DNA of 64,000 bases from Calvatia gigantea (GCA_025093985.1 JACAAK010000002.1:744001-808000); one strand, 5' to 3'. Numbered from the stretch's first letter, positions 23,196-35,095 are shown. The notes: generated by a model not told the origin, from the letters alone. A program made the numbers and translations.

Positions 23196-24684
23196 ATGAA
23201 GCAGCTTCCGAATGTGGTGATCCGTGGCTAAAACCGAGTAAATTCAAACCTGGAGCATAGTATGAGTAATTACTTACCTTTCTTTCATATTCCCACTTCT
23301 GCTAAAATGCGAATTCGCAGCTATGGTTCGTAAGTGAGATGTCCCACCACCCATCCTTGAGCGGGATTCCGCTCTTTTAATGCAATGTGTCCTTGGCCGC
23401 GGGTCGTTTCTCAAGCCTTCGTCGGTGAGTTTGTAAAGACGGAGCCAAGTGCGGATGAGGGGAATCACAGTAAGACCATTGAATTTGAGAGTCGCTTTGA
23501 GGAGATATGGCTTCCAGCTGTAAAATATGCACGGTCACCAGCAAGGGTAGCGAAATGTTTGAGCATCGGTGTGCGGTGGTATCACGGGGGACAGTTGATG
23601 CGCCGACGGTGGTGTAAATTGGAGCTAATACTCTCGGAAGGTCTGGGTTCCTGTACGGAAACGCTACCAGGGTACCAATCCATGCGACACCAAGGATGGG
23701 GGTATTTTGGCAAACAGGAAAAGGCCCGGCCGGGAGGACAACACTAGAGTCATGAACAAAAGCGAAGTGCGGACGAGTATATTTACACGAGCTCCAGATG
23801 TTGGTCAATGGGATTACTGAGTATAATTATGATTGATCTTTGTGTTTAGTGGCGCCAACTAACTCAGTTCTGTGAGAGAGAACACCTGTAGACTTTCATT
23901 AACTCCCGCGAACTCGCAGGGACGTGCATAGCCAAGAGAGGACAAAACACCATACTAGTGTCGTGCAGGAGGATGGTGAACATTCGAACAGATACGACGC
24001 GTCGAGTCTTTTCAATCTCGACGGACCATTGTTCCCTCGATTAGGAGATCAAGGAACCACAGGGTTCCGGATCAGCGCCTTTTTCGATCCGGGCTCACTC
24101 AAATAAGCCTGCCCACTCAACATCAACCCAGTGCAGCAGCGCCTCCCTCCTTGACTAACTTGTTGGGAAACCCCGCCATCAAACGTCTTAGCGACATATA
24201 AAAGTATAATGGAGATTCTCTTGAGCAGAAGTCAGCGCCAGGTGCATTTTATCCAATGTTGCGGTAACGTCTCTGAGCAGCGTCCAAGTTCTGTGGGAAG
24301 GATAAAACAACGAAATTACGAGTAGAAACCACACTGGCGTACGTAGGAGCGAGCGACCTCGATTACCATGAAAAGATACAAAATATCTATATTTGCCATG
24401 CTGGAATGCTGTTGGAATGAAGAGAAGAAGAGTGTCTTGTAAATAGTAGGAACATCTCTAGCGACTGAGATAGACCTGGAGCCTGGGTCATGTTTAGTAG
24501 GCTCGCAGAGTGCATAATCGACGTAATTCCTCAACGTCAACGCTCAACGTTCAACCTCGCGACTTGTGCCCTACCTACATTGCCGTTATCAATTAGGTGC
24601 GTCGGACAGCGAGTGTAGGCGGGGATCACTATATGCTCAGGAACAGCAGCGACGGATTCCTGTACTGATGGTATATTTTAACCG
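23196..24684. other. 1.5 kb between NACHT pseudogene and lysozyme remnant
   Basis: No coding region supported. Contains the duplicated block at 24012-24090 and other sequence related to the upstream region of the first NACHT gene. Confidence 0.45.
24012..24090 (+). repeat. Duplicated upstream block (partner 19205-19290)
   Basis: Second copy of the block described at 19205-19290; it carries ACCATTGTTCCCTCGATTAG and GGTTCCGGATCAGCG. Confidence 0.65.
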
Positions 24685-25131
24685 CTAACACGAGGGATGC
24701 GAAATAACACTTAAAGGGGTCATGAACAAGGCAACCTCCGCCTTCCCCCTATTCATCGATCCCGGCGATACCTGACTACTGGCATAAACCCACTTGGGCA
24801 ACGCTTGGGACGCAACAGTGTTGGTGCTTCTCCAGCATTGAGTCTCGCAATCAGAGTCGAAGTCTTCACATTGCCACGACCGACGTTGAAAGCCCAAGAC
24901 GCAAGAGCACCGTACTGGTTCTCATTGAATCTGACGGTATCCTTGATATAATCAGAGGTGTATTATGTGAAAGTCTTTGTCAGAATTTAGGGATGCGGTA
25001 GTGGTGATGGTGGTGAGGGGGAAGGAATAAAGAACTTTGCCGCAGTTCGAAGTCTGGCATAGGTGGCCGTAGCCCACGATAGGAAGGTCAATTGCGTCAG
25101 AAGCGGGGCTGGCGACGAAGCCTTTCAAATG
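24685..25131 (-). pseudogene. Decayed GH24 lysozyme remnant
   Basis: Pieces of the catalytic domain align by eye with the lysozyme at 5242-6103 but lie in different frames: KGFVASPASDAIDLPIVGYG, then QYGALASWAFNVGRGNVKTS and TLIARLNAGEAP, then LPKWVYASSQVSPGS and the C-terminal SVISHPSC. In-frame stops (for example after HIIHL) and shifts separate them, and the signal peptide and Cys-rich modules are absent. The catalytic Glu segment upstream of KGF is not preserved in frame. This is an old, multiply broken copy, unlike the single shift in the 5242-6103 gene. Confidence 0.85.
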
Positions 25132-25170
25132 AGAAGATTCACGGACGGTAAAACGAACTTCCAGCGTGCC

Positions 25171-26365
25171 TCATTCAGAATCCGATATATCCATGTCAGC
25201 TTCTTCCTCTTCCTCTTTCCTGGTTGTAATTGATTCGACCGGTGTGAGGAGGCTCTGACCTGTTGGAGGGTGGCGATTTGAACCCATGGCTGGGGAGTTA
25301 GAGACAACATTAAGGCTCGCTATTGCAAATCTTGAGTTGGTGTGAATGGGAGTGGATTTTGGAGATGAGGGTGGCGGGGAAGGCAGCGGAGGCAGTGGAG
25401 GCAGTGGGGATGGGGGAGGGGGTGGTGGAGATGAGGGTGGAGGCGGAGGTGTTGGTGGGGGGCCTTCAGGAGGAGGAGGTTGTCCGTACAGCTGAGCAAA
25501 GTAGTTGTCTTCGCCGTCAAAAGCGGCATTCCACTCGATAGAGGACGGTGGCAGGTCCGCTTGTCGGGTGTAGGGGAATAAGAGTTCCGACGAAAAGTAA
25601 GTTGAAGGGTAACATGCCCAACGGATAGATGTGGGTATTTGGGAAGATGGATTGGAGTTTTCTTCGCTCCCGGATTGGTTTCCGTTTTCTTCCCATGTGG
25701 TGGTTGCTCTCATTGTGGGCATAGCATTCCTCGAGGCGTCCTCAGCTTCGTCGGGATCGCCAAAAATGTAAAAGGGATCATCTGAAAGGATCGTAACCTC
25801 CGTCGAGGTGTTCATTCCATATCCTAGAACGTACTTTCTCTCTAGGGTCTTGAACACTTATCCAGCCGGGAGGGTAGCCCCAAGTCGCAATATTCCTCAG
25901 CCAATCACCGTCTCCAGTACCAATGGCCTCACGCAGCAAGGGACCTTCAATTTGCCCAGGCTGAAAAGTGTCAAGCCATTCCAATCTTTGCTGACGCCAA
26001 CCTTCGGCAAGGTATATTCGAGGGTGACCCACGGCTCCACGCATTTCTTTGTAGAAGTTGAAGTACTGGCGAGATAATGAAATCAATTCTTTATCCCGTC
26101 GGAAAGGACATGAGGGTACGGAATGGTCAGGTGAGCCACAATTGAAGCATAGGTTATGCGCCTCCACTTCCTCCTCTCCTTCCAAGTCGTCCCCGCCCAA
26201 AATTGTGTCGGTGTGACGTTGATAAATACCACATATATATGATTCGTACCATGAGTTGGCGACACCGGATGTGTCGACAAAAAAGAGAATTTCAGAGGAG
26301 GATGACTCAGTTACTGTGGTTTGGTCGTATCCTCCGTCGGTGGTTGTTGCTCCTGTTGATCCCAT
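25171..26365 (-). CDS. ZCCHC8-like protein (CCHC zinc knuckle + PSP domain)
   Basis: From ATG 26365 the frame has a short N-terminal motif SSSEILFFVDTSGVANS, an acidic stretch, a CCHC zinc knuckle (CFNCGSPDHSVPSC) and a proline-rich PSP domain ending WGYPPGWISVQDPRE. This order is that of ZCCHC8, the scaffold of the NEXT complex, which with Mtr4 and an RNA-binding partner feeds nuclear RNA to the exosome. The C-terminal exon to TGA at 25171 is low complexity, with a long proline run at about 25380-25480 and acidic end EEEEEADMDISDSE. One intron lies between about 25831 and 25782 (acceptor TTTCAG); the phase-correct donor (GTTCTA) is weak and the stronger GTACGT next to it would break the frame. 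The start overlaps the glutaredoxin-like gene by about 55 bp. Confidence 0.7.
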
Positions 26366-26738
26366 TTTTCCAGCGCTTGAGTTACAGTCTGTGCGTCCCA
26401 GCGACCCTTGGCAATTTCCTTCCCCTCGAGGTGAAGTGCTGGAATCCAATATACATATTTCTTCTTCCACCGCTCCTGACCCTCGTCCTGGATGTTGACT
26501 ATGTCCAACTGGAACTGCCGCTGTGTCGATGGGAAGTCATGAGGGACGTGTGAACGTCTAAAGAAGATTTAGCTCACATGCTGCCTGACTTTGGCAAGTT
26601 CAGCTTTTGCAGTCTACGTGAGCCAATAGCGATTGAAGTGAAGAAGTGAACGGGCGTAGAGTCACTTACGTCGCAGAGAGAACAGTTTGGTCCAGAGAAC
26701 AATGTCAAGCGGGGGATCCGAGCGAAACGTGCAGCCAT
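26311..26738 (-). CDS. Glutaredoxin-like protein (DUF836 / C5orf63-YDR286C type)
   Basis: Three exons (26738-26670, 26613-26578, 26520-26311) give 104 residues without frame error; introns are 56 and 57 nt. A thioredoxin-like fold is indicated by PRLTLFSGPNCSLCDTAKAE, with the CxxC-type pair CSLC, followed by a beta strand QLDIVNIQD and the cis-Pro region YVYWIPALHLEGKEI. The family resembles glutaredoxins; yeast YDR286C and human C5orf63 are uncharacterised members. Whether it is mitochondrial is not clear: the short MAARFARIPR start could be a targeting sequence. The last exon overlaps the start of the next same-strand gene in another frame. Confidence 0.85.
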
Positions 26739-27530
26739 GGTATTCTAAACCTGGCAGGTCGCTTTTGGGTTGATCAGTGTTTGCCATCTCCACCATTGAT
26801 CGGCCACGTGATGAGACGCGTCCCTAAATTAACAGGGCGTAGCGGGTTAACTCAGCAAAGCACATTGCGTCAATTCGGGGGGATTTTTATGACGGAACAA
26901 CAGAGAAGGTCCGACTGACTTATTGCTTATTGCGATGATGATGTACTTCTCCAACAGACACTCCGAGCAGCGGATCTAGCCAACTTCCGGCCTTCGTAGG
27001 CACGGGAATGAAGTGCGGTTTTAGATATGGCCGAGATCACTGATTCTGAGATTCCCGGAATATAAAACTCCAGACATAGGTCTGGCTAGATTTCAGGCCT
27101 TCAGGAATCCCAGTACTTACTAAGTACTTACTCAGGTTAAGTCGAGAAACAGTAAGAGCTGTCAATCAGCTCTCCTGACGATATCCGTTTTGGCGACCGC
27201 ACGTGATACCTGTCACGGGCTTTGAAGCGTTGGCGCCTTTGCCCTTTGTCTTTTTCCTAATTTTAAACCCGACCCGCCTTTGCACAACTCCCATGCCCTG
27301 CAATGACCTTGTCAGAACCCGCATGGCGAGTAAGGAGTACGTCTTTGACTTAGCTTTCTTTCAGACCCGATATTGACCATCCCCCAGCACGACCATGTCC
27401 TTTTTACCCCCAAGGGCGTTGCATTTTTGCTGATTCTTGTAATTTTCTTCATACTATACCACAGCAGTACACATTGAATGTCACGGCCGACCACAGGGAA
27501 GGACAGAATGACGTTCATTTTTCAGCACAC
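26739..27530. other. Divergent intergenic region
   Basis: Upstream of two divergent genes, so it probably holds both promoters. A TATAAAAC sequence lies at about 27061, some 470 bp upstream of the ATG at 27531. No coding region seen. Confidence 0.45.
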
Positions 27531-30500
27531 ATGACACCACTTAAACCTCCCCTAATTTCTGTCGAGTCTCCAAGTTCTGTCCGTTCACCTCGTTCACCTC
27601 GACTTGCTAGTCTATTACTGGCGCTTAAAGATGTTCTTGGTGATGAACCAGAGGACGAGTTGGCTGTTGAACCTCCGGCTCAGCACGGTTTGACGGGCAA
27701 CATTTCTTGGTCGGCTGGCTCAACCACCTTCGTTGATGGCTCTCATGTAGGCGTCGAAAAGTTCAAAGACAAAGTTTCCTCTTCTTCCCCTCCTCCTTCT
27801 CCCTCGCTTTCTCCTGAGATACCTCCGCTTGATATCCAACGACTCTCTCCTTATTGATCAACATTCTTTTGTTCATGATTCCCAAAAGGACGACACGGGT
27901 CCAGACGCCGAAAGTCCGACGTTACCGCATCCAGATACGGACTTGGAAAACAATACCGATACCCTACGGTTTGAGCCTTCGGCTCACTTCGACCAACCAA
28001 CCATCCACACCATCACCAGCTCCCCCGTGGCAGAAGAAGACGACAGGGCACAATATGTCGAGGCAGCACCCTCGAGAGTCCGCGACGATCTTCTCTCCCC
28101 TGTGGAGATATCACATCTCCAACTAGCTAATTTTATACGAGCGTCTATGGACATGACAGAATTTGCTGATGACGATACTTGGCGGCCACCGTTCCCTTTG
28201 GCTCTATCGCCGCCGCGAAGTCCAGCTCCAGGGTCTACCTTTGAACTTCTATCATCGCCCTTTGGCAGTCCTAGCAACCGCGTACTTTCACCTCGGTTAA
28301 GCGCTTTCATTGGCCGGTACTCCGGAGTGGTTACCGAGGAGGACACTAAGGGCCAGAGTCCTCATGATTCTGATCTTGACTCGCCTCAGACGCACCCTGG
28401 CCAGGAGACTGCAAAGATTGCCAATCTATCTTTGCAACCTGACGAAATCGCTTTTGGTGAAAGTAGTGAGCTGTCAATCGCCTGCCGAGGCCTTGCAGAT
28501 GGTGGAGATGAGTCCGGGGTCGTTTCGGTTGTTGTGGAAGATGTCCATTTGGTGATGGTGGAGGGTGGGAAAGAGGAGAGTTCTCAGGATGATTTCATAA
28601 GGAGCGAGGAGGGGGAACCTCTTGAGGTTTTCGATAAATATCAGGAAGCGGACCATCTCCAAGACCAGGATGAAAGCGAGGAAGAAGCTCAAAAAGACTC
28701 GCCTGATCGCGGGGTGAAGGAACTTCAAGATATCTCAAAGGAATATGAGGGAAATAGAATTTCGAGGTGCCTTTGGGGAGTTCGGAGAGGAGGAGCTCCA
28801 GGAGCATCTGACTGAATCTGGGGAAGAGGGCTCCCAAGAGAATTTCAATGAATATTCAAAAGAGCCACGCCAGGAGGGCTTCAATGAATATGCAGAAGAG
28901 CCGTGTCAGGAGGGTTTTGATGAATATACAGAAGAGCCACGTCAAGAGGTCTCGGATGGGTGTAGGAGGGACGAGCCGTACGATGTTTTGGACGAATCGT
29001 TCGGCTCCGCACACCAATGGTATCCAGAAGATGGGGATACAGTTACCCCCGTTGGTGAATGGCCATTCACCCAACAAGAGGTTCAATCTGCGATCAAACG
29101 CTCAAGCCAACCTCCTACCCACCTTCTTCAATCTCGCCAGGCCGACTTCATTGGCAACGAGGCGACTGCAGAAGAAGGCTCTCGAGAGGCTAATGAATAC
29201 GCAGAAGAGGCACATCAAGAGGGCTTAGATGAGTGTCGGAAAGAGGAACCTTACAACACTTTGGCCGACCCATTCGCCTCCGCACCCCATTGGCACCCAG
29301 AAGATGGAGATACACCTGTCTCCGTTGGTGAATGGCGACCCACCCAGCAAGATATTTGGTCCGCAGTCAAACACTCGAGTCAACCCCCTACCCACTTTCT
29401 TCAATCTCGCCAGGTCGATTTCGTTGGAAACGAGGCGACCGCAAATTCGTCAGTTGCACTCGAGGTTCAAGAATGTACCCCAGGTATAATTGACCCGACG
29501 TCCCTTGAAAGCGCTGCAGATGAGTCCGTCGGACAACCTTCACCAATTCCAGAGGCTGCCTCAATTTTCCCCGTAAATGAGCATCGGGAATGGGTTGATG
29601 ACGAGCTTTCTGAAGTTCCCCCAGGCGATGCAAACAAGTCTGTTGAACAGCCCCCACCAATTTCCGAGCCGTCCCCAGTCGAGGAGCTTCAGGAACAGGT
29701 CGTCGACGAACTTCCTCACGTTCCCCCCGAAACTTCAATCCACGAAGACCACGATGAGCCAACGCTGGTCCCTGCCATCATTCCTGACAACAACTCTCCT
29801 TTGTTATTTGAAGAGGGGAGTTCGAGGAATACTGAAAGCGACCCCAGTTTCAACAGTACGGCACGATTGGCATATCTCGAACCTAGTGACGAAGATCGGT
29901 CTGGGGATGGAGGTTCATTCACGTCGCTATATGCGGCCTACTCAAACTCATCTTCGCCCGTTCAAGAGTCTGTTTCTATTGAAGTTCGTGAATACCGATC
30001 TACAGACATTACACCGGAGGAGTCCTCAGGCTTTTCAACGCCTTTGAGCTTCACTTGTGAACGAATCTTTGCACCACCGTCCTTAGAAGGCGGTACCCGG
30101 ATGTCGATGGGCGAGCCTCCTTCGCCTCTACCATCTCGACACTCTATGTCGCTCTCAAGACGATCAAGCAGATTGGGCTCTCCGTATGGTGTTTTTCCGC
30201 TTGAAAGTGGAGATAGGATTGGGAATGTGGATGATGTTAACTCACCTGTTTCTGCCGGAGAATCGAGGAAGGTTCCATTTGGATGGCGGAATTCTCTCGT
30301 TTCAGTCAGTCCATACCCATTGCGGTCGCCTTCTCTGCTAACAGTCTGTGCAGGACCATTCGAGCAAATCCTCGCGCACTTCTCGCACTTCTCGAACAAT
30401 AACAAGACCCGTCTTGGAGTCGTTGCGGAGTCCTCCTCCAGCGGATGAACCTCCGTCGCTGAGCCCTTCACCTTCCAGTCCCATTCCACGTGTTTCTTCT

Positions 30501-32783
30501 CGTCTTAGGCCACTACGACTGGTGAGTTGGATTGTACTTATTAGTATGAAGACAACACCAAGTGTTCTTTGTAGTCCGTTATTTCCAATCCTCAACCTCC
30601 ATCATCACATTCTGCACCCCCTCATACATCGTCTGCATCCATCCACCGTCAACAGTATTCTGGTAAGATTATTTGATTCGATAGTCCCACTCTTCCTCAC
30701 TGTTACATAGGCAATCATCATCGCATATCCACGTCAATTTCAAGTGTATCATCAAACCACAGAACTTCGCTCAATCCTTCGGTACGCAACATCAGCCAGA
30801 CCGAAATCTGCCGCTGAACAATTTCCCTAGCTTTCGTCTCGCTTTTCGTTTATGTCTGATCGCATGCGTAATAATTTATTATCCTCGGATAGTCGCACCC
30901 GTACACCTTCCCCCCTGACCTCCGACAACTTTGCTCAACTGTCAAATTTTGGTCCCCCGTTATCAGCGCCCTTGTCTAATTCGCACATCTGGCGCAGAGC
31001 GTCGATTTACTCAATGGCATCGCAAGACGAATACCCCCGCACGTCGAGTAGGCTCTCCGGATCCGCCATCCGCCCCATAGACGAAGAGGATGGCGATGAT
31101 TACGACGAACATCACGAAACCCATGACCAAAGCCCTCAGTACAACAATGACAACGACGAACATATTTATAGACGCGTTGTCCCCCCTCCTATCCCGACAC
31201 CTCCGTATAGTGCCCCCGTAATACCCAGCGCTCGCCCGTTCTATCATGCTGTATCGACCGCAAAGCCTACACTTATGTTTGCAATTGCCAGTGATAATGT
31301 TGCAGCGGTTAAAGAGGTGTTGGAGAGCGGGGACGCTGGCCCTAATGACGCTGTTGGTCCGCAAACGGCCTTGGAGTTTGCACTGACAAATGATCAACTG
31401 GCTAATAAAATAGAGATTGTCAAGACCCTTTTGGCGTATGGTGCTGATCCTCGGGCAATAAAACAACCCGCTTCCGTTGCCCAACGCCGTTCCTCGAAAG
31501 CAGTGGAAGGCACGACAACCTCCGGGGAAGCGCCAGAGCCTCCGGCAGCATCATTGTTAGATGATGTTGATCCCGCTTTAAGGTATGTGTTCCTCTCGCT
31601 GACTGTTTGTTGAGATGATTTATTAATGTCATGCCCCAGGTACTACGTCGAACGGGCTGACGCTCCCCATACGCGCCGAACGTCAGCTTTGATACATCGC
31701 TCTTTCTTCCGACCGCTTACGAAAGTGCGATATGAGCTTGTCGGACAGGATTGTGTGCTTGAACAACTATTCAGAGTGTTGAGCATGCAATCCCGCGGAC
31801 TTTCGGTAGCTCCTATTGTGGTGCTTCTCTGTGGACCCAGTGGGCATGGCAAGAGCTTACTGGCACGGAAGTGTATGTTGATGATTTGTGCTCTACTTGG
31901 AATGTGGATGTCAAGAGCTAATCTGATTATGTTTCCAGTTGGATCGTTGCTTGACGTGCCTACCCACACGGTTAATATGACGACACTGAAATCAACCCAT
32001 GATTTGTGGCAATCACATTCAATGAGTCCATATGAGGTTCGTGCTGTCAAGTTGCTGTTGAATGTATTCTTGGAACGATGCGTTAACGCGTTAACAATGT
32101 CGTAACAGACGCCCACTACATGTACGCTCGCAGAATTCTTGATCAACAATGAAGGAAAACGATGTGTTGTTGTCCTTGATGTATGTCGCACGCTGTTTCC
32201 TACCACTACTATAATAGCTGATTTAATTATAGGAGATCGAGAAAACCGACGAGAAGACTCTGTGGTCGCTGCTTATGCCATGGGAACTCGGTCGATGCTT
32301 ATTTGAAGCCGGTAGCCGTCACATCGACGTCCGTAATGTTGTTTGGCTTGGCACATCAAATATTGGCCACGACCTGGTTTTCAAACATCATGAGTCGCGG
32401 GCGCACTCTGATGACTTGATGGCGCGTGAAGAGTATGTGGAGTTGATGGGATTGTTGCGACCCCTCGTATCCGAGCGCCTCGGTGTAAGTAAATCGTCGA
32501 GTTTAACCTAAAATGGAGATGGTTATGCTGACACACGACATTTTGGCAGGCATCTGTTTTATCAAGAGTAACAACAGTGTTACCGTTTGTACCGTTCACG
32601 CCGGAAGAAAAGAAAGCAATATGCTCAGAGGCACTATATTCACTTGGAGGAGACGAGGTGCGGTCGCTGTCTGTGCAGATAATTGAATCTGTAATTCGGG
32701 GTGCTTTGGCGAGTTATTCCCCAGCTGAGGGTGCGAGGTCGTTGTATAGAGCGATCTCCAATCAGCTGATGGATATTATATGA
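27531..32783 (+). CDS. Long disordered / ankyrin / AAA+ ATPase protein (ClpB/torsin-like ATPase)
   Basis: The N-terminal ~1000 residues are acidic, Pro/Ser/Glu-rich and probably disordered, with internal repeats. Small exons (30354-30521, 30575-30662, 30711-30781) lead into a Ser-rich linker, then an ankyrin-like unit (LMFAIASDNVAAVKEVLESG, TALEFAL, VKTLLAYGADP). The C-terminal AAA+ module follows over exons 31640-31872, 31939-32036, 32109-32180, 32233-32484 and 32550-32783: Walker A LLCGPSGHGKSLLARK, Walker B CVVVLDEIEKTDE and sensor region NVVWLGTSNIG. The AAA+ is of the AAA_2/Clp type, suggesting protein remodelling; substrates are unknown. The frame shifts +1 near 27845 and again near 28770, both in low-complexity coding sequence; at the first an alternative intron (GTAGGC...AAAAG, about 140 nt) is possible. 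All junctions from 30305 on are phase-consistent. Confidence 0.75.
28844..28951 (+). repeat. 36-bp coding tandem repeat, three units
   Basis: Three successive 12-residue units of the type FNEYxxEPxQEG within the disordered part of the AAA+ protein. All lie in one frame, so the array is translated. Confidence 0.75.
28955..29443 (+). repeat. Two copies of a 216-bp coding unit, 273-bp period
   Basis: Units 28955-29170 and 29228-29443 each begin with a D-x-CR motif, pass through PEDGDT, VGEW and SSQPPTH and end LQSRQxDFxGNEATA. They are separated by a short EEA-rich spacer, giving a 91-residue period in the AAA+ protein. Similarity is high at protein and DNA level, so the duplication is fairly recent. 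Confidence 0.8.
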
Positions 32784-33327
32784 TGCTCATCATTATTCTT
32801 GTTCGTTTTTTTGTGCCGAGGGCGATCCGGTTTTGTTTTGGATACATTAGTATTCTTTCTGTGTGTATTCTTCTTGACTTTAAGTTGTTTCTTCCTTGCT
32901 TTACTTGCTTCCTCCCAACCTAACACGAAGCTTGCCGTATTCCTAGAAGAGAAACGGAAATGCCCGACGAAAGTTGACTTGCAAAGGGAACTGTTCCCTG
33001 ATATTTATAGACAGACCTCTGACATGTGTACAGGTATGCTAATAACAGCGAGACAGCATGACAGGACGCGACAGCCATTTGATCAGAACTGATCTTGTTG
33101 CCGCTGCTCCACACATGGAGGTTCGTAAAGAGGGCGGGAGGTCAAGGAATTGGCAATCCTGCAGTCCTTTCCCCCCCCCTCCCTTCCATCCGACTTCATT
33201 CCGTTCGCTAGGTCATTTTCTGTATTGCCATCTGGTCACCTCTCAGGACCACCCTTCCGTTCCTTTCCTACAGTCATTTTCCTAAATCACTTCCAAGCAT
33301 TGTTCCCAAGTCCACATAACGGTCAAT
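32784..33327. other. Intergenic region
   Basis: No coding region recognised. T-rich sequence after 32784 is probably 3' untranslated; a C-run at 33170-33182 and pyrimidine-rich DNA precede the next ATG. Confidence 0.45.
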
Positions 33328-34640
33328 ATGGTTCACCATCACAACGAGGCTTCAACCGATCACCGGTCGCACTTGATGAAGAGAGTTATCGAGAATAATA
33401 TCAGGGAACAGCAAGTCGGAGAACCCGGAGTCGCGACAGTCTCAACTCAACTACCGACATCGACCATTATTTTGGTGGCTGTGTTTGCAGTTCTTGGTCT
33501 TACACTTTTCGCGGGTAAGTGTGAATTGGTGCTATCTACAAGGTACTTTAAAAGTAATAGAGTGCTGAAATAATTGTATCATCACAGGAGTTGCATTTTC
33601 TGGGTATCGTGCGTGGAAGCGGAAGAGAGATAGACTGGAACGGTTGGCGGCCGTGCCAATTTCAAACAAGAGGATCTGGCAAGATTTAACACACGTGAAT
33701 GACATTGAAACGGCATCTGTGTCGGACGACAAAAGTGAACTGGAGAGACCAAAGAAGGCAATCCTAATAGCCAGTTCCGATGGGAGCTCATCCCGGTACC
33801 CGAGCGTGGATGGAAAGAGTATGGATATGGATACCATGGATCAAAACGTCGGATGGGTCCCCCAGGTAAAATCGGGTTATGGGGCGGCCATTCTTGCACC
33901 CAGACCATCATTGAAGAAACAAACACAGCTCAAGTCGCAGCCCGTGAGGATGCATTATACAAATCCGAGTTTATCGGGCAGCGAGACGTTGGGTATGTCG
34001 CCCCCTCCATCATACTCCGTCGCAAACAATGCGAACAGCATTGGTGGCGTCTTGAGTGGGGTGGTGGAAATGGACCTCGGTGGGAAGTCCCGCGCCGCCG
34101 ACACAAAGAAAATTCCGCTCCCGGTCTCGGGAACGCCTGCACAAAGTGGAAGTGCGCAAGCACCACCGCCACCTGACGCCACCTGCGAGCTCGGCTAAAT
34201 TCAACCTGGATGTTCCAGCCGCGACGACTATCCCATCACCACTCCCGAGCCCTGCACGATCTTCTTCTTTCGTTATTCGGGATGTACAAGCATCCCAACC
34301 CTCCGAATACTCAGTTCCGGCGCAGAAAGTCGGGCACATCAAGAACAAATCATCGCAAACCTCTATCACGCGCTTGTCTTCTGAACTTCCGAGGTTGATG
34401 ACTGTCCTCGCCACATTTACGCCAAATCTTGAGGACGAGTTGCCTATCAAGATTGGGGACACTGTGCGTATGTTGGAGGAATTCAGGGATGGGTGGTGCG
34501 TCGTGCAGCACGTTGGCGAATATAATGCAGCCAAGGGCGTCGTTCCGAGGATCTGTCTGCAAGAACGCAAGAGCGTGATCCCAAAGCACAGGTCCAATAG
34601 TTCTTTGGCGAGTTCCATTTCTGGATCTCTTCGTCGTTGA
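33328..34640 (+). CDS. Single-pass membrane protein with C-terminal SH3 domain
   Basis: Exon 1 is 33328-33514 and exon 2 starts at 33588 (intron GTAAGT...CACAG). A single hydrophobic span (about residues 44-66, STIILVAVFAVLGLTLFAG...) is followed by a basic stop-transfer (AWKRKRDRLERL), a Ser/Pro-rich linker with SPPPSYS, and a C-terminal SH3 domain: LATFTPNLEDELPIKIGDTV, DGWCVVQH, GVVPRICL. Fungal proteins with this layout (Fus1- or Sho1-like) tether signalling or polarity partners at the plasma membrane; the partner here is unknown. The linker reads in one frame to about 34165 and the SH3 part in the +1 frame (NLDVPAATTIPSPLP onward), so one extra base or an unrecognised intron lies at about 34140-34190. 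Otherwise the first part would stop at 34198. Confidence 0.7.
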
Positions 34641-35095
34641 ACAAGTCGTAATCTGTCACACCTGAATTTGTTTTCTGTCTTGCCTCTTTTTTTTGAAGAT
34701 TCGCTGTACTCACCTATTCAGTGCACGGCAAAATCCAGACTCGGATATTTTTCTGCCTTATTTTAAGTTTGATATCCTCGTGTCGACAATCTTTTGCATC
34801 TTGTTCTCTGGTCTTCACCATCGTTCTGCGTTCTGGTTTTGAGCCAAACGTAGATGTATTTCTGTAATCTGTTGTTCATACTCCTTGCTTAGTTTATCAA
34901 CTCTTGCACATCTTATATGCCGTATATTGTTGTGCAATATCAATCTATGATATTTCTACACCGTAGTGAGCCAGTGATAATTCAAGTCCCGTGTTCGAAG
35001 AGGGAGTGTATAATAGAATGGCCGCAATGACTGAGTTGAGCGTAAGGAAAACACACTGATTATTAGGTGCAAATTTTGACAATATTAGGGGGCGT
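34641..35095. other. Convergent intergenic region
   Basis: AT-rich sequence between convergent genes; nothing recognisable. Confidence 0.5.

Noticed and set aside
25323..25541. Plus-strand frame over the proline-coding tract
   Set aside because: Antisense shadow of the proline-rich exon of the ZCCHC8-like gene.
25782..25797. 16-nt GT...AG segment as a possible tiny intron in the ZCCHC8-like gene
   Set aside because: Far below the size spliceosomes can remove; a ~49-nt intron ending at the same acceptor is more plausible.
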